Shown: in pieces, positions 16,626 through 24,797 of the stretch | Position numbering within the stretch: the first letter of the stretch is position 1 | How the letters are laid out: each line of letters opens with the position of its first letter | Assembly (NCBI RefSeq): GCF_001613005.1 | Contig: NZ_BDBN01000036.1 | Span: forward strand, 1-64,000 | DNA length: 64,000 nt | Reading direction: 5' to 3' | Source of the DNA: Nocardia nova NBRC 15556 | GTDB taxonomy: Bacteria; Actinomycetota; Actinomycetes; Mycobacteriales; Mycobacteriaceae | The notes under the pieces: generated by a model | Told to the model about the DNA's origin: nothing | The model's database searches: none | Seen by the model: only the letters and a program-made list of their open reading frames with translations | Position numbers and translations under genes: made by a program

Positions 16626-16639
16626 GCAAAGAAATTTGC
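16626..16639. promoter_or_regulatory. Palindrome GCAAA-N4-TTTGC upstream of XRE-cupin copy 1
   Basis: GCAAA, four spacer bases GAAA, then TTTGC, beginning 33 bp before the GTG. The same palindrome occurs upstream of the paralogous regulator at 23691-23704, whereas the surrounding sequence differs. Best explained as a shared binding site for the two regulators; inference from conservation and position. Confidence 0.6.
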
Positions 16640-16844
16640 CGGATCGTCAAAGTGGTCGTCGTCGCGGCGGAGAAAAAGGCCTTATCGCTGCGGGAAGGCT
16701 TCGTGTTTACACGTCGCGGTTCAGATCACAGAACTGTTCCGGCTGGTAACACCGGGCCTGTGGTTCCCGACACCTCTCGTGACACACACGGCCCGTCGGG
16801 GGGCCTGTCCCGCTTTCTTGTCGGACCGAATTGGGGATCAGGAC

Positions 16845-18545
16845 ATGGCTCTTCGCGAGTTCATCAAACGGCACCGCATTGCCTCTGCGGCCGCCGGACC
16901 AGCAGTTTTGGGGGTGGCGGCCATTGTCGCGGCCTCGTGGGGCCTGATGGCGACGCCCGAGACCCGCGATACGCGGCTCACCTCGTCGGTCACCGAATGT
17001 CATGACATGGTGACCATCTCGGTGGCCGGTCGCAACGACAGCCCGGACCCGAACAAGACGGCCATGCTGGTCGACGCGAACGGCAATGCGCTGCCGGCGG
17101 CGCTGTCGAGTGATTACAGCAGTCACTGGGTCGATCCGGTGGTCAACGCACCCGCCGACAAGGTCGATCCGGGTTCCTATGCCGCGGTGTACGTCGCGTA
17201 TCCGGCGAATATGAGCACCTACGAGCAAGCGGTCGACACCGGTGTGGCCAATGCCGAGAAGGTCATGCACGACATCGCGCAGGCCTGCCCGGACACCAAG
17301 TTCTCCATCGTCGGCTACAGCGAGGGCGCCGACGTCGCGCGCCGCGTGGCCATGGGCATCGGCCACGATCAGCCGGGCGCCGACGGCAAATACGATGTCG
17401 TCGACCCGAAAAACGTTCTGGGCGTGGTGATTCTGGCGGATGCCGGTCGTACCGCGGGCGATGGCCCGTTCCCCGGCGCCCAGGATCCCAACCATCCCGA
17501 CGGTTTCGATCAGAACTACCAGAACGGCAACAAGCCGATCTCCGGACAGGGCGCGCTGCCCGACCAGGCCGGCGACTTCGGTGCGCTGAACGGCAAGGTC
17601 GCCTCCTTCTGCTCCGAAGGCGATCTCACGTGCGCTGCGCCGCAGAACATTTCGCTGCTGCAGCTGGCCGCGAACGTGGGCCGGCAGTTGAACGTCGACG
17701 CCTTGCAGAACGAGGGGCTGACGCCCGCGACGGGTCAGGACGTGGCGGTCACGCTGGGCCGGATCGCGATGAACGCCTTCTCCTACATCGCATCGCAGCC
17801 GAATTGGATGGCCAGTAACGAGACCTTCCTGCAGGTGCTGCTGAAGGTGTCCGAGCCGGGCTACAAGCCGGGCGACAATCCGCCCGCACCCGCTCCGGCA
17901 CAGTCGATTTCGACCGATCAGATGGCGCCGCTGGCCTATCTGCCGCAGAAGGTGCTCAACGAGATCATCGGCCTGATCGTCACGAACCAGAACACGATCC
18001 CGGTGATCATGAGTGATCCGTACCAGCTGACCCTGGGCCCCAACGGCACCGGTCACCACTTCGACTACTGGCGCGATTCGGATGCCGCGAACGGCAAGCC
18101 GATGACCTCGGCCGAGTATGCGGCGGCGTGGCTCACCCATCTGGCGCAGCAGGCGCAGGCGGGTCAGCAGATCGACCCGAAGTCGCAGCCGACCCAGGCC
18201 GACGTCCAGGCGGCATACAAGACCGTCCAGGACACCAAGGCGGCGGACGCCAAGGCGGCGACGACCACGAGCCCGGCACCGACCACCACTGCGCCCGCGC
18301 CGACGACCGCGACGCCGACGACCACCAGCAGCAGCACGGCGCCGACCACCACGCAGGCCCCGGCCACCACGACTACCACCGTCGCGCCGGCCGAACCGCC
18401 GGCTCGGACGCAGGTCGCGGCCCCGGTCGAGACCACGGCACCGACCACCACCCAATCGCCCACCACCCAATCGACGACCACCGAGCCGACGACGACGCAG
18501 CCGACCACCACGTCGGCGGCGCCGACCACGACGGCCACGAAGTAG
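16845..18545 (+). CDS. Secreted cutinase-family protein with long Thr/Pro-rich tail
   Basis: A 566-residue exported alpha/beta hydrolase. The N-terminus (MALREFIKRHRIASAA and a hydrophobic run to about residue 36) is a signal peptide or anchor. The cutinase-like domain has the nucleophile elbow GYSEGADVAR (normally GYSQG) and paired cysteines near TECHD, AQACPD, SFCSEGDLTC. The middle is conserved in mycobacterial and nocardial cutinase-like proteins that cleave lipid esters at the cell surface. The last 110 residues are almost only Thr, Pro, Ala and Ser, a likely cell-wall spacer. ATG start follows GGGGATCAGGAC. Ends at a bidirectional hairpin. Confidence 0.85.
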   Translation: MALREFIKRHRIASAAAGPAVLGVAAIVAASWGLMATPETRDTRLTSSVTECHDMVTISVAGRNDSPDPNKTAMLVDANGNALPAALSSDYSSHWVDPVVNAPADKVDPGSYAAVYVAYPANMSTYEQAVDTGVANAEKVMHDIAQACPDTKFSIVGYSEGADVARRVAMGIGHDQPGADGKYDVVDPKNVLGVVILADAGRTAGDGPFPGAQDPNHPDGFDQNYQNGNKPISGQGALPDQAGDFGALNGKVASFCSEGDLTCAAPQNISLLQLAANVGRQLNVDALQNEGLTPATGQDVAVTLGRIAMNAFSYIASQPNWMASNETFLQVLLKVSEPGYKPGDNPPAPAPAQSISTDQMAPLAYLPQKVLNEIIGLIVTNQNTIPVIMSDPYQLTLGPNGTGHHFDYWRDSDAANGKPMTSAEYAAAWLTHLAQQAQAGQQIDPKSQPTQADVQAAYKTVQDTKAADAKAATTTSPAPTTTAPAPTTATPTTTSSSTAPTTTQAPATTTTTVAPAEPPARTQVAAPVETTAPTTTQSPTTQSTTTEPTTTQPTTTSAAPTTTATK

Positions 18546-18565
18546 CCGACCCCAGGTGAGCCGAC

Positions 18566-18599
18566 AACGGCCGGGCCCGTAGCAACGGGCCCGGCCGTT
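18566..18599. terminator. Bidirectional hairpin terminator
   Basis: A perfect 15-bp stem AACGGCCGGGCCCGT with a four-base AGCA loop, between the convergent cutinase-like and luciferase-like genes; its last base touches the stop codon of the latter. Confidence 0.88.
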
Positions 18600-19619
18600 T
18601 CAGTTGGCCGCTCGCTCGGCGAGCATCGCGGACGCGGTCAGTTCGACCGATCGGACACGGTCGGCGATATCGGTGGCGTGGTGGACGAGAATCAGCTCGT
18701 CGGCTCCGATCGAGGCGGCGAATTCGTCGAGGTAGTCGCGCACTTCGTCGGCGGTGCCGGCGGCGGTGTAGCGCGTCATCGAGGACAGCTGGGCGCCGTT
18801 CGGGGAGGCGAGGAAGGCGTCGATCTCCGCGTCGGTGAAGGTCGCCGTGCCGGCGCCGCGGGAGATCATCATGCGGGCGCGGGCCCGGTAGGAGACGGTC
18901 TTCTGCCCGATCGCCAGGTCGTGGGTCTCGGCGGCGAACACGTTGGCGCCGGCCATCACATACGGTTCGGAAAGCTGTTCGGAGGCTTGGAACTTCTCGC
19001 GGTAGACCTGGACCGCCTGGTGGAGTGCGTCGGGTGCGAAGTGCGATGCGAACGCGTACGGCAGGCCGAGATGCGCCGCGAGCTGGGCGCCGAACAGCGA
19101 GGAACCCAGAATGTAGAGCGGCACGATGCCTTGCGCACGCGGCACGGCCTCCACCCCGGGGATCCGCGACCGGCCGCTCAGATATCCCTGCAGCTCCAGA
19201 ACGTCTTGCGGGAACGAGTCGGCCGAATGCGGATCGCGGCGCAGGGCGAGCATCGTCTTCTGATCGCTGCCGGGCGCGCGGCCGAGGCCGAGATCGATGC
19301 GGCCGGGGAAGAGCGTTTCGAGAGTGCCGAACTGTTCGGCGATGACCAGCGGGGAATGGTTGGGCAGCATGATGCCGCCCGCACCGAGCCGGATGGTCTC
19401 GGTGTGTTCGGCCACATGGCCGATGAGCACGCTGGTGGCGCTGGACGCGATCGAGCGCATGTTGTGGTGTTCGGCGTACCAGACGCGCCGATATCCGCTG
19501 CGCTCGGCGGCCTGGGCGAGGGCGACGCTGTTGGCGAAACTCTCGCGCGCGGTCGCGCCGGGTGCCACCGACGCCAGGTCGAGGATGGACAGGGCGGTGG
19601 GCCCAGTGGCGGTAGGCAT
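18600..19619 (-). CDS. LLM-class flavin-dependent oxidoreductase
   Basis: A 339-residue luciferase-like (TIM-barrel) FMN- or F420-dependent monooxygenase. Family segments are RVWYAEHHNMRSIASSATSV, RLGAGGIMLPNHSPLVIAEQ, FPGRIDLGLGRAPGSDQ and PLYILGSSLFGAQLAA. The substrate cannot be read from sequence. It lies 33 bp after an ArsR-family regulator on the same strand and probably forms an operon with it. Confidence 0.9.
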   Translation of the reverse strand: MPTATGPTALSILDLASVAPGATARESFANSVALAQAAERSGYRRVWYAEHHNMRSIASSATSVLIGHVAEHTETIRLGAGGIMLPNHSPLVIAEQFGTLETLFPGRIDLGLGRAPGSDQKTMLALRRDPHSADSFPQDVLELQGYLSGRSRIPGVEAVPRAQGIVPLYILGSSLFGAQLAAHLGLPYAFASHFAPDALHQAVQVYREKFQASEQLSEPYVMAGANVFAAETHDLAIGQKTVSYRARARMMISRGAGTATFTDAEIDAFLASPNGAQLSSMTRYTAAGTADEVRDYLDEFAASIGADELILVHHATDIADRVRSVELTASAMLAERAAN

Positions 19620-19652
19620 GGTCGCTGCCTTTCGTACTCGGGGGTGCGTGGA

Positions 19653-20018
19653 TCAGAGCACGCGGTGTAGTCGGTCGGTGAAGTGCCGGATGCGGGCCTC
19701 GTCGCGGCGGTAGTACGTCCACTGCCCGCGCCGGGTGGCGACGAGGAAGCCCGCGCGCTGCAGTACCGCCAGATGGGCGGAGATGGTCGAGGCCGACGTT
19801 CCGGCCCGCCGCTGGATCAGTCCGACGCACACGCCGAGTTCAGCCGAATCCTGTTCCAGCTCAGCGAAATTCGCGTGCGGGTCTTTGAGCCAGTGCAGGA
19901 TCTGCAGCCTGGTCCGGTTGGCCAGGGCCTTGCATTCCTCGAGCATCTCGCATTCGGCCTCGCTCACCTCCGCGAGGTCTCCCGCGCGGACCGATCCGCT
20001 GTCGCGCACATCCACCAT
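19653..20018 (-). CDS. ArsR/SmtB-family regulator
   Basis: A 121-residue winged-helix repressor: CKALANRTRLQILHWLK, TSASTISAHLAVLQRAGFLV recognition helix, and wing RRGQWTYYRRDEARI. Cysteines occur at ECEMLEECKAL and LGVCVGL but no classical ELCVCDL metal box is present, so the effector may not be a metal. ATG start 11 bp from an AT-rich palindrome that is probably its operator. Likely controls itself and the flavin oxidoreductase behind it. Confidence 0.88.
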   Translation of the reverse strand: MVDVRDSGSVRAGDLAEVSEAECEMLEECKALANRTRLQILHWLKDPHANFAELEQDSAELGVCVGLIQRRAGTSASTISAHLAVLQRAGFLVATRRGQWTYYRRDEARIRHFTDRLHRVL

Positions 20019-20028
20019 CCTTCGGCAT

Positions 20029-20044
20029 TTCGCTAATTAACGAA
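20029..20044. promoter_or_regulatory. Probable ArsR operator
   Basis: TTCGCTAATTAACGAA, a 16-bp palindrome with one mismatched pair, standing out as AT-rich in a GC-rich setting, 11 bp before the regulator start. ArsR-family operators are short AT-rich palindromes of this kind. Confidence 0.6.
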
Positions 20045-20098
20045 TTTAGGCGCCCAACAGCGGACCGGCACTGTGTCGCTCATCACCCGGGTCGCCGG

Positions 20099-21358
20099 TC
20101 ACCCCTGCCGCATCGGCTCCGGCGCCGGCTGCGGTTCCACCGCGTCGTCCGCGTCGACGTATCCGCCTCGGAACAGCAGCAACGGCGTGGCCAGCAACAG
20201 CACACCGGCGACGGCGAGTGCGGTGCGCGGGCCGGTGAGTTGCGCCAGCACGCCCCAGAGTGCGGTCAGTATCGCGGTGGTGGCCTTTCCGGTGATCGAC
20301 CACGCCGTCAGCATGCGTGCCACCACTCCCGGATCCGTGCGCTGCAGGCGGTAGGTCGCCATCACCGGATTGAAGATCCCGATGCTCGCGATGAGACCGG
20401 CCTCGACGAGAATCACCAGCACCAGACCATCGAGCCCCGCGGTGATCCCTGCCAATCCGATCGGCCAGCAGGCCCTCAGGCTGCCGGCGACCAGGACGAT
20501 CCGGCGTTCCCCGTACCGCCGGACCAGCCGGGGCGACAGCCGGGAGCCGAGCAGGCCCGCCAGGCAGGGGATTCCGAATGCCAGCCCGTACTGCCAGGTC
20601 GGAAAGCCGAGGCGACCGAGCATCAGCACGGCCAGCACCGGCGCGGTCGCCATGATCAGCCCGTTCACGGCGACGGAGTTGAGAAACAGCGGCCGCAGTC
20701 CGGGATGGGCCAGCAGATAGCGCCAGCCCGCGAACAGATCGGCGGCGCGGGTGCGCGTGGCCTTCCCGCGATCCGGACGCGGTTCGCCGGCGCGGATCGA
20801 GCCGAGCGCCGCGGCGGACAGCAGATAGCTGCACGCGTCCGCGAGGACGGTCGTGACCGGACCGAACAATCCGATCGCGGTACCGCCCAGCGGCGGCCCC
20901 AGCGCGGTCGCGGTCCAGGTGGTGGATTCGAATCTGCCGTTGGCGGCGAGCAGATCCTCCCGCGAGACAACGCTTTTCAGGTAGGCGCCACTCGCCGCGC
21001 GGAAAGCGATATCGGCCGCGGCCACCACGACGGAGACGACGAGCAGTTGCGCGTAACCGAGTACGCCGAAGGCGAAGGCGACCGGAATACTGAGCATGGC
21101 GGCGAAGCGCAGCAGATCGGTCGCGACCATCACCGGACGTTTCGGCCGGTACTCGACCCAGGGGCCGAGCGGCAGGGCGAGCAACACGCCGACCGCGAGA
21201 CCGGCGGCGGCCAGTGCCGAGACCGCGCCCGGTCCGGTGTGCAGCACGCGGATCGCGATCAGGGGTAGCGCATCCAGAGCCAGGTAGGTGCCGAAGGTGC
21301 TCACCGCGTAGGCGGACCAGAGCCGGGTGAACGAGGTGCCCAGCGAACGATTCATCAT
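20099..21358 (-). CDS. MFS transporter
   Basis: A 419-residue major facilitator with about twelve hydrophobic segments, resembling MFS_3/enterobactin-exporter-type (EntS) carriers: RLWSAYAVSTFGTYLALDALPL at the first helix, GPWVEYRPKRPVMVATDLLR in loop 2-3, GRFESTTWTATALGPPLGG in helix 5. Of several candidate starts the ATG-ATG pair directly before NRSLGTSFTRLW was chosen. Divergent from a KstD-like flavoprotein with a palindrome between. Substrate unknown. Confidence 0.87.
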   Translation of the reverse strand: MMNRSLGTSFTRLWSAYAVSTFGTYLALDALPLIAIRVLHTGPGAVSALAAAGLAVGVLLALPLGPWVEYRPKRPVMVATDLLRFAAMLSIPVAFAFGVLGYAQLLVVSVVVAAADIAFRAASGAYLKSVVSREDLLAANGRFESTTWTATALGPPLGGTAIGLFGPVTTVLADACSYLLSAAALGSIRAGEPRPDRGKATRTRAADLFAGWRYLLAHPGLRPLFLNSVAVNGLIMATAPVLAVLMLGRLGFPTWQYGLAFGIPCLAGLLGSRLSPRLVRRYGERRIVLVAGSLRACWPIGLAGITAGLDGLVLVILVEAGLIASIGIFNPVMATYRLQRTDPGVVARMLTAWSITGKATTAILTALWGVLAQLTGPRTALAVAGVLLLATPLLLFRGGYVDADDAVEPQPAPEPMRQG

Positions 21359-21416
21359 CGAGGGGATCGAAGCAATCGGCCCGGGCGGCGCGCAAACAAC
21401 CGACACGCGCGCGGCC

Positions 21417-21431
21417 ACAACCGCCGGTTGT
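21417..21431. promoter_or_regulatory. Palindrome ACAACC-GCC-GGTTGT in the MFS/KstD-like divergent region
   Basis: A perfect inverted repeat with a 3-bp spacer in the 189-bp gap between the divergent starts. A candidate operator for an unlinked TetR- or GntR-type regulator; none of the local regulators is adjacent. Confidence 0.4.
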
Positions 21432-21547
21432 ATCGCGGTGACACGGATCGGCCGCGGCGACCATCCCGTTCCTGCCCATCGGGATCATCGGTGACGCGTG
21501 GGCGCCGAGCGCTTACCGTGAGCACAGACGAGTGCTGGGAGTGTGCG

Positions 21548-23083
21548 GTGACGGACTGGAACGAAGAAGTCGATGTACTGGTCGCGGGTTCGGGCGGCGG
21601 TTTGGCCGGCGCCTATACCGCTGCGCGGGAGGGACTTTCGGTGGCCGTGGTGGAGGCGACCGAGAAATTCGGCGGCACCACCTCGTATTCGGGCGGCGGC
21701 GGAGTGTGGTTTCCGTGCAACCCGGTGCTGCGGCGGGCCGGTGTGGACGACACCTTCGAGGACGCGCTCACCTATTTCCGCGCGGTCGTCGGTGATCGCA
21801 CACCCGCCGACCTGCAGGAGACCTATATCCGCAACGGCGCCCGGGTGATCGAGTACCTGGAGAGCGACGACAGTTTCGAATTCCAGATGTTCCCGTGGCC
21901 GGACTATTTCGGGGCGGCGCCGAAGGCTCGTACCGACGGTAAGCGTCATATCGTTCCGGCGCCGCTGCCCGCCGCGACGCTGGGGGAACTCGCCGCAGCC
22001 GTGCGCGGCCCGCTGGGGACCGATCGGCTGGGCGAGCCGCAGCCGAAATATCTGATCGGCGGCCGCGCCCTGGTCGGGCGGTTCCTGCTGGCGCTGTCGA
22101 AGTACCCCCACGTCTCGCTGCAGCTGAACACCCCGCTCGTCGAGCTGGTCACCGAGAACGGCGCGGTGGTCGGCGCGATCGTGGAACGCGAGGGCACGCG
22201 AGTCGCCATCCGGGCCCGCAAGGGAGTTCTGCTGGCGGCGGGCGGTTTCGAAGGCAACGACGACCTGCGCCGGCGCTTCGGCGTCCCCGGACGAGCGCGG
22301 GACACCATGGGGCCCTGGGGAAATCAGGGCAGGGCGCACGAGGCCGGAATGGCGGTCGGCGCCGATACCGATCTGATGGATCAGGCGTGGTGGTCGCCGG
22401 GAATGATTCATCCCGACGGCCGTGCGGCGTTCGCACTGTGGTTCACCGGGGGCATATTCGTCGACGGGGCCGGACAGCGTTTCGTCAACGAATCCGCACC
22501 CTACGACCGGCTGGGCCGCGACATCATCGCCCGCCTGGACGAGGGTTCCATGACACTGCCGTTCTGGATGATCTACGACGACAGCGCCGGCCCGGTACCA
22601 CCGGTGCAGGCCAGCAACGTGCCGATGGTCGATCACGAGGAGTATGTGCGGGCGGGGCTGCGGCACAGTGCGGCGACCCTGGACGAACTCGCCGAGAAGA
22701 TCGGCGTTCCGGCGCAGGCGCTGGCCGACACCGTGAACCGATTCAACGACTTCGCCGACCGCGGCGTCGACGAGGATTTCGGGCGCGGTGACGAGGCCTA
22801 CGATCGCGCCTTCTCGGAAGGAAAGTCACCGCTGGTGCCGATTCGGAAGGGACCTTTCCACGCCGCCGCCTTCGGCATCTCCGACCTGGGCACCAAGGGC
22901 GGGTTGCGCACCGATACGACCGCTCGGGTGCTGAACGAATCCGGCACCCCGATTCCCGGGCTGTACGCCGCGGGTAACACCATGGCCGCGGTGAGCGGAA
23001 CCGTCTATCCCGGCGGCGGTAATCCGATCGGGGCATCGGTGCTGTTCAGCCATCTGGCCGCGCTGGATATGGCCGGACGCTAG
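21548..23083 (+). CDS. FAD-binding dehydrogenase related to 3-ketosteroid delta-1-dehydrogenase
   Basis: A 511-residue flavoprotein of the fumarate reductase/KstD family. The Rossmann motif is VDVLVAGSGGGLAGAYTA, then EKFGGTTSYSGGGGVWFPCN. The C-terminal FAD/active-site region is GLYAAGNTMAAVSGTVYPGGGNPIGASV, close to the KstD signature including its Tyr. Members oxidise steroid A-rings or reduce related enones. The GTG was chosen because GGGAG sits six bases upstream; a longer frame adds 40 unlikely residues. Its stop overlaps by 4 bp the stop of the convergent XRE-cupin gene. No other steroid gene is nearby. Confidence 0.86.
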   Translation: MTDWNEEVDVLVAGSGGGLAGAYTAAREGLSVAVVEATEKFGGTTSYSGGGGVWFPCNPVLRRAGVDDTFEDALTYFRAVVGDRTPADLQETYIRNGARVIEYLESDDSFEFQMFPWPDYFGAAPKARTDGKRHIVPAPLPAATLGELAAAVRGPLGTDRLGEPQPKYLIGGRALVGRFLLALSKYPHVSLQLNTPLVELVTENGAVVGAIVEREGTRVAIRARKGVLLAAGGFEGNDDLRRRFGVPGRARDTMGPWGNQGRAHEAGMAVGADTDLMDQAWWSPGMIHPDGRAAFALWFTGGIFVDGAGQRFVNESAPYDRLGRDIIARLDEGSMTLPFWMIYDDSAGPVPPVQASNVPMVDHEEYVRAGLRHSAATLDELAEKIGVPAQALADTVNRFNDFADRGVDEDFGRGDEAYDRAFSEGKSPLVPIRKGPFHAAAFGISDLGTKGGLRTDTTARVLNESGTPIPGLYAAGNTMAAVSGTVYPGGGNPIGASVLFSHLAALDMAGR

Positions 23084-23670
23084 TCCCCGCCGGCTCTGGG
23101 GCGGGCGCGCACGTGGGCGCGCTCGCCCTGTTTGCCGAACAGGCTCAGGAATTCGACGGACTGTTCGTCGGCCGGGCCGAACCAGTGCGGGACGCGAGTA
23201 TCGAATTCGGCGGCCTCGCCCGGGGCCAGCACGAGGTCGTGTTCGCCGAGGATCAGGCGGAGACGTCCATTGAGGACGTAGAGCCACTCGTACCCCTCGT
23301 GGGTCTGCGGATCCGGTTCGCCGCGGCGGTTCTCGGGGTGGATCACCATCTTGTAGGCCTGAATGCCGCCCGCGCGCCGGGTCAGCGGCAGCATGGTCAT
23401 CCCGTGCCGGGTGATCGGTCGCAGATGGATGCGCGGGTCGCCGGTGGGCGGGGCGTCGACGAGTTCGTCGAGCGTGACGCCGTGGGCCCGGGCCAGCGGC
23501 AGCAGCAGTTCGAGGGTCGGCTTGCGGTCGCCCGATTCCAGGCGGGACAGGGTGCTCACCGAGATGCCGGTCGTCGTGGACAGATCGGCGAGCGTGGTCT
23601 GGCGTTGTTGCCGCAGTGCGCGCAGCCGCGGGCCCACGGCGTCGAGCGCTCGGTCCAGGTTCTCGTCCAT
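23080..23670 (-). CDS. XRE-family regulator with C-terminal cupin domain, copy 2
   Basis: A 196-residue paralogue of the regulator at 16.0-16.6 kb. XRE motif LRALRQQRQTTLADLSTTTG, STLSRLESGDRKPTLELLLP; cupin motif HEGYEWLYVLNGRLRLILGE, EFDTRVPHWFG. The ATG was chosen at MDENLDRALDAVG because its length matches the paralogue; the frame is open far upstream through the divergent gene. Divergent from a thioredoxin-reductase-like gene and a methyltransferase gene, which it probably represses through the palindrome and repeats in between. Confidence 0.9.
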   Translation of the reverse strand: MDENLDRALDAVGPRLRALRQQRQTTLADLSTTTGISVSTLSRLESGDRKPTLELLLPLARAHGVTLDELVDAPPTGDPRIHLRPITRHGMTMLPLTRRAGGIQAYKMVIHPENRRGEPDPQTHEGYEWLYVLNGRLRLILGEHDLVLAPGEAAEFDTRVPHWFGPADEQSVEFLSLFGKQGERAHVRARPRAGGD

Positions 23671-23678
23671 GACCCCAG

Positions 23679-23707
23679 TTTGCCATTTCAGCAAAGATGT
23701 TTGCCAT
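23679..23707. promoter_or_regulatory. Operator region of XRE-cupin copy 2: palindrome plus direct repeats
   Basis: Contains GCAAA-N4-TTTGC at 23691-23704, the same palindrome as upstream of copy 1. In addition the 9-mer GTTTGCCAT occurs at 23678-23686 and 23699-23707, exactly 21 bp (two helical turns) apart, so three half-sites line up. It covers bases 9-37 before the regulator start and faces the divergent flavoprotein promoter. Confidence 0.62.
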
Positions 23708-23748
23708 GTTCGCCACGTATCCGGCACGGTGGACGCCAGGAGGTGGTC

Positions 23749-24771
23749 ATGGTGACCGATGAGCTGAACAGCAACTACGACGTGGTGATCGTCGGCGGTG
23801 GGGCAGCGGGGTTGAACGGCGCGTTGATGCTGGCGCGGGCCCGCCGATCGGTGGCGGTGGTCGACGCCGGCGCACCCCGCAACGCCCCGGCCGACGGGGT
23901 GCACGGACTGCTCGGCCGGGAAGGGATGCCGCCGGCGGAACTGCTCGCCCGCGGCCGCACCGAGGTGCGCGGCTACGGCGGGCACATCGTGTCCGGTGAG
24001 ATCACCGGCGCTGTCCGCGAGGACGGCGAATTTCTCCTCGAACTCGCGGACGGGCGGACCGTGCGAGCGCGCCGCCTGCTGGTGACCACCGGCTTGGTCG
24101 ACGAGATTCCGGATATCGCGGGCCTGCGGGAACGCTGGGGCCGCGATGTCGTGCACTGCCCGTACTGCCACGGATGGGAGGTCCGGGACCGCGGGATCGG
24201 GGTGATCGCCAACGGCCCGATGTCCGTCCACGGCGCGCTGCTGTTCCGGCAGTGGACCGACGATGTCGTCCTGTTCACCCACACCATGGACGCACCCGGC
24301 GGCGAGGAGGCGGAAAAGCTTGCCGCGCGGGGCATTCCGGTGATCACGGGGGAAGTGGCGGCGCTGGAGGTCGCCGGGGACCACATCACCGGTGTGCGGC
24401 TCGCCGACGGAACGGTGGTGGCACGCGAGGTGATCACCGTCGGCCCACGCATGGTCGCGCGGTCCGAGATCCTTCGCAAACTCGGTCTCGAGCCTGTCGA
24501 CCATCCTTCGGGCGCAGGCGAATACATTGCCACCGATGCGATGGGCCGCACCGACGTTCCGGGCGTGTGGGCGGCGGGCAATGTCACCGACCTGAGCGCA
24601 CAGGTGGGTGCGGCGGCCGCCGCGGGCGCGTTCGCGGCCGCGCAGATCAATGCCGATCTGGTGGAGGAGGAGACGCGCCGGGCGGTGGAACGGCATCGAC
24701 GCGGATTCTCCGCCGACGATGAGAGGGAGCTCGCCGACCGCGTGCTCGGCGATCGGCGCCACGGCCTGTGA
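23749..24771 (+). CDS. Thioredoxin-reductase-like FAD/NAD(P) oxidoreductase
   Basis: A 340-residue flavoprotein. FAD motif YDVVIVGGGAAGLNGALMLA, active-site disulfide CPYC inside VHCPYCHGWEVRDRGIGVI, and C-terminal GRTDVPGVWAAGNVTDLSAQV. It resembles the bacillithiol/ferredoxin-NADP reductase-like and HlmI/GliT-type dithiol oxidases more than classical TrxB, but these are hard to tell apart. ATG directly after AGGAGGTGGTC. Followed 27 bp later by a methyltransferase gene, likely one operon under the divergent XRE-cupin regulator. A dithiol oxidase next to a methyltransferase would suit thiol detoxification; inference only. Confidence 0.88.
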   Translation: MVTDELNSNYDVVIVGGGAAGLNGALMLARARRSVAVVDAGAPRNAPADGVHGLLGREGMPPAELLARGRTEVRGYGGHIVSGEITGAVREDGEFLLELADGRTVRARRLLVTTGLVDEIPDIAGLRERWGRDVVHCPYCHGWEVRDRGIGVIANGPMSVHGALLFRQWTDDVVLFTHTMDAPGGEEAEKLAARGIPVITGEVAALEVAGDHITGVRLADGTVVAREVITVGPRMVARSEILRKLGLEPVDHPSGAGEYIATDAMGRTDVPGVWAAGNVTDLSAQVGAAAAAGAFAAAQINADLVEEETRRAVERHRRGFSADDERELADRVLGDRRHGL

Positions 24772-24797
24772 ACTCGCACCCCACCGAAGGAGCCGAC

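Noticed and set aside
16707..18470. A 587-codon Arg/Gly-rich frame opposite the cutinase-like gene
   Set aside because: Created by GC skew and by the Thr/Pro repeat tail on the other strand.
18230..18545. A CRISPR-like or minisatellite array
   Set aside because: The repeats are short, degenerate ACC/ACG-rich codons encoding a Thr/Pro tail, without spacers of constant length.
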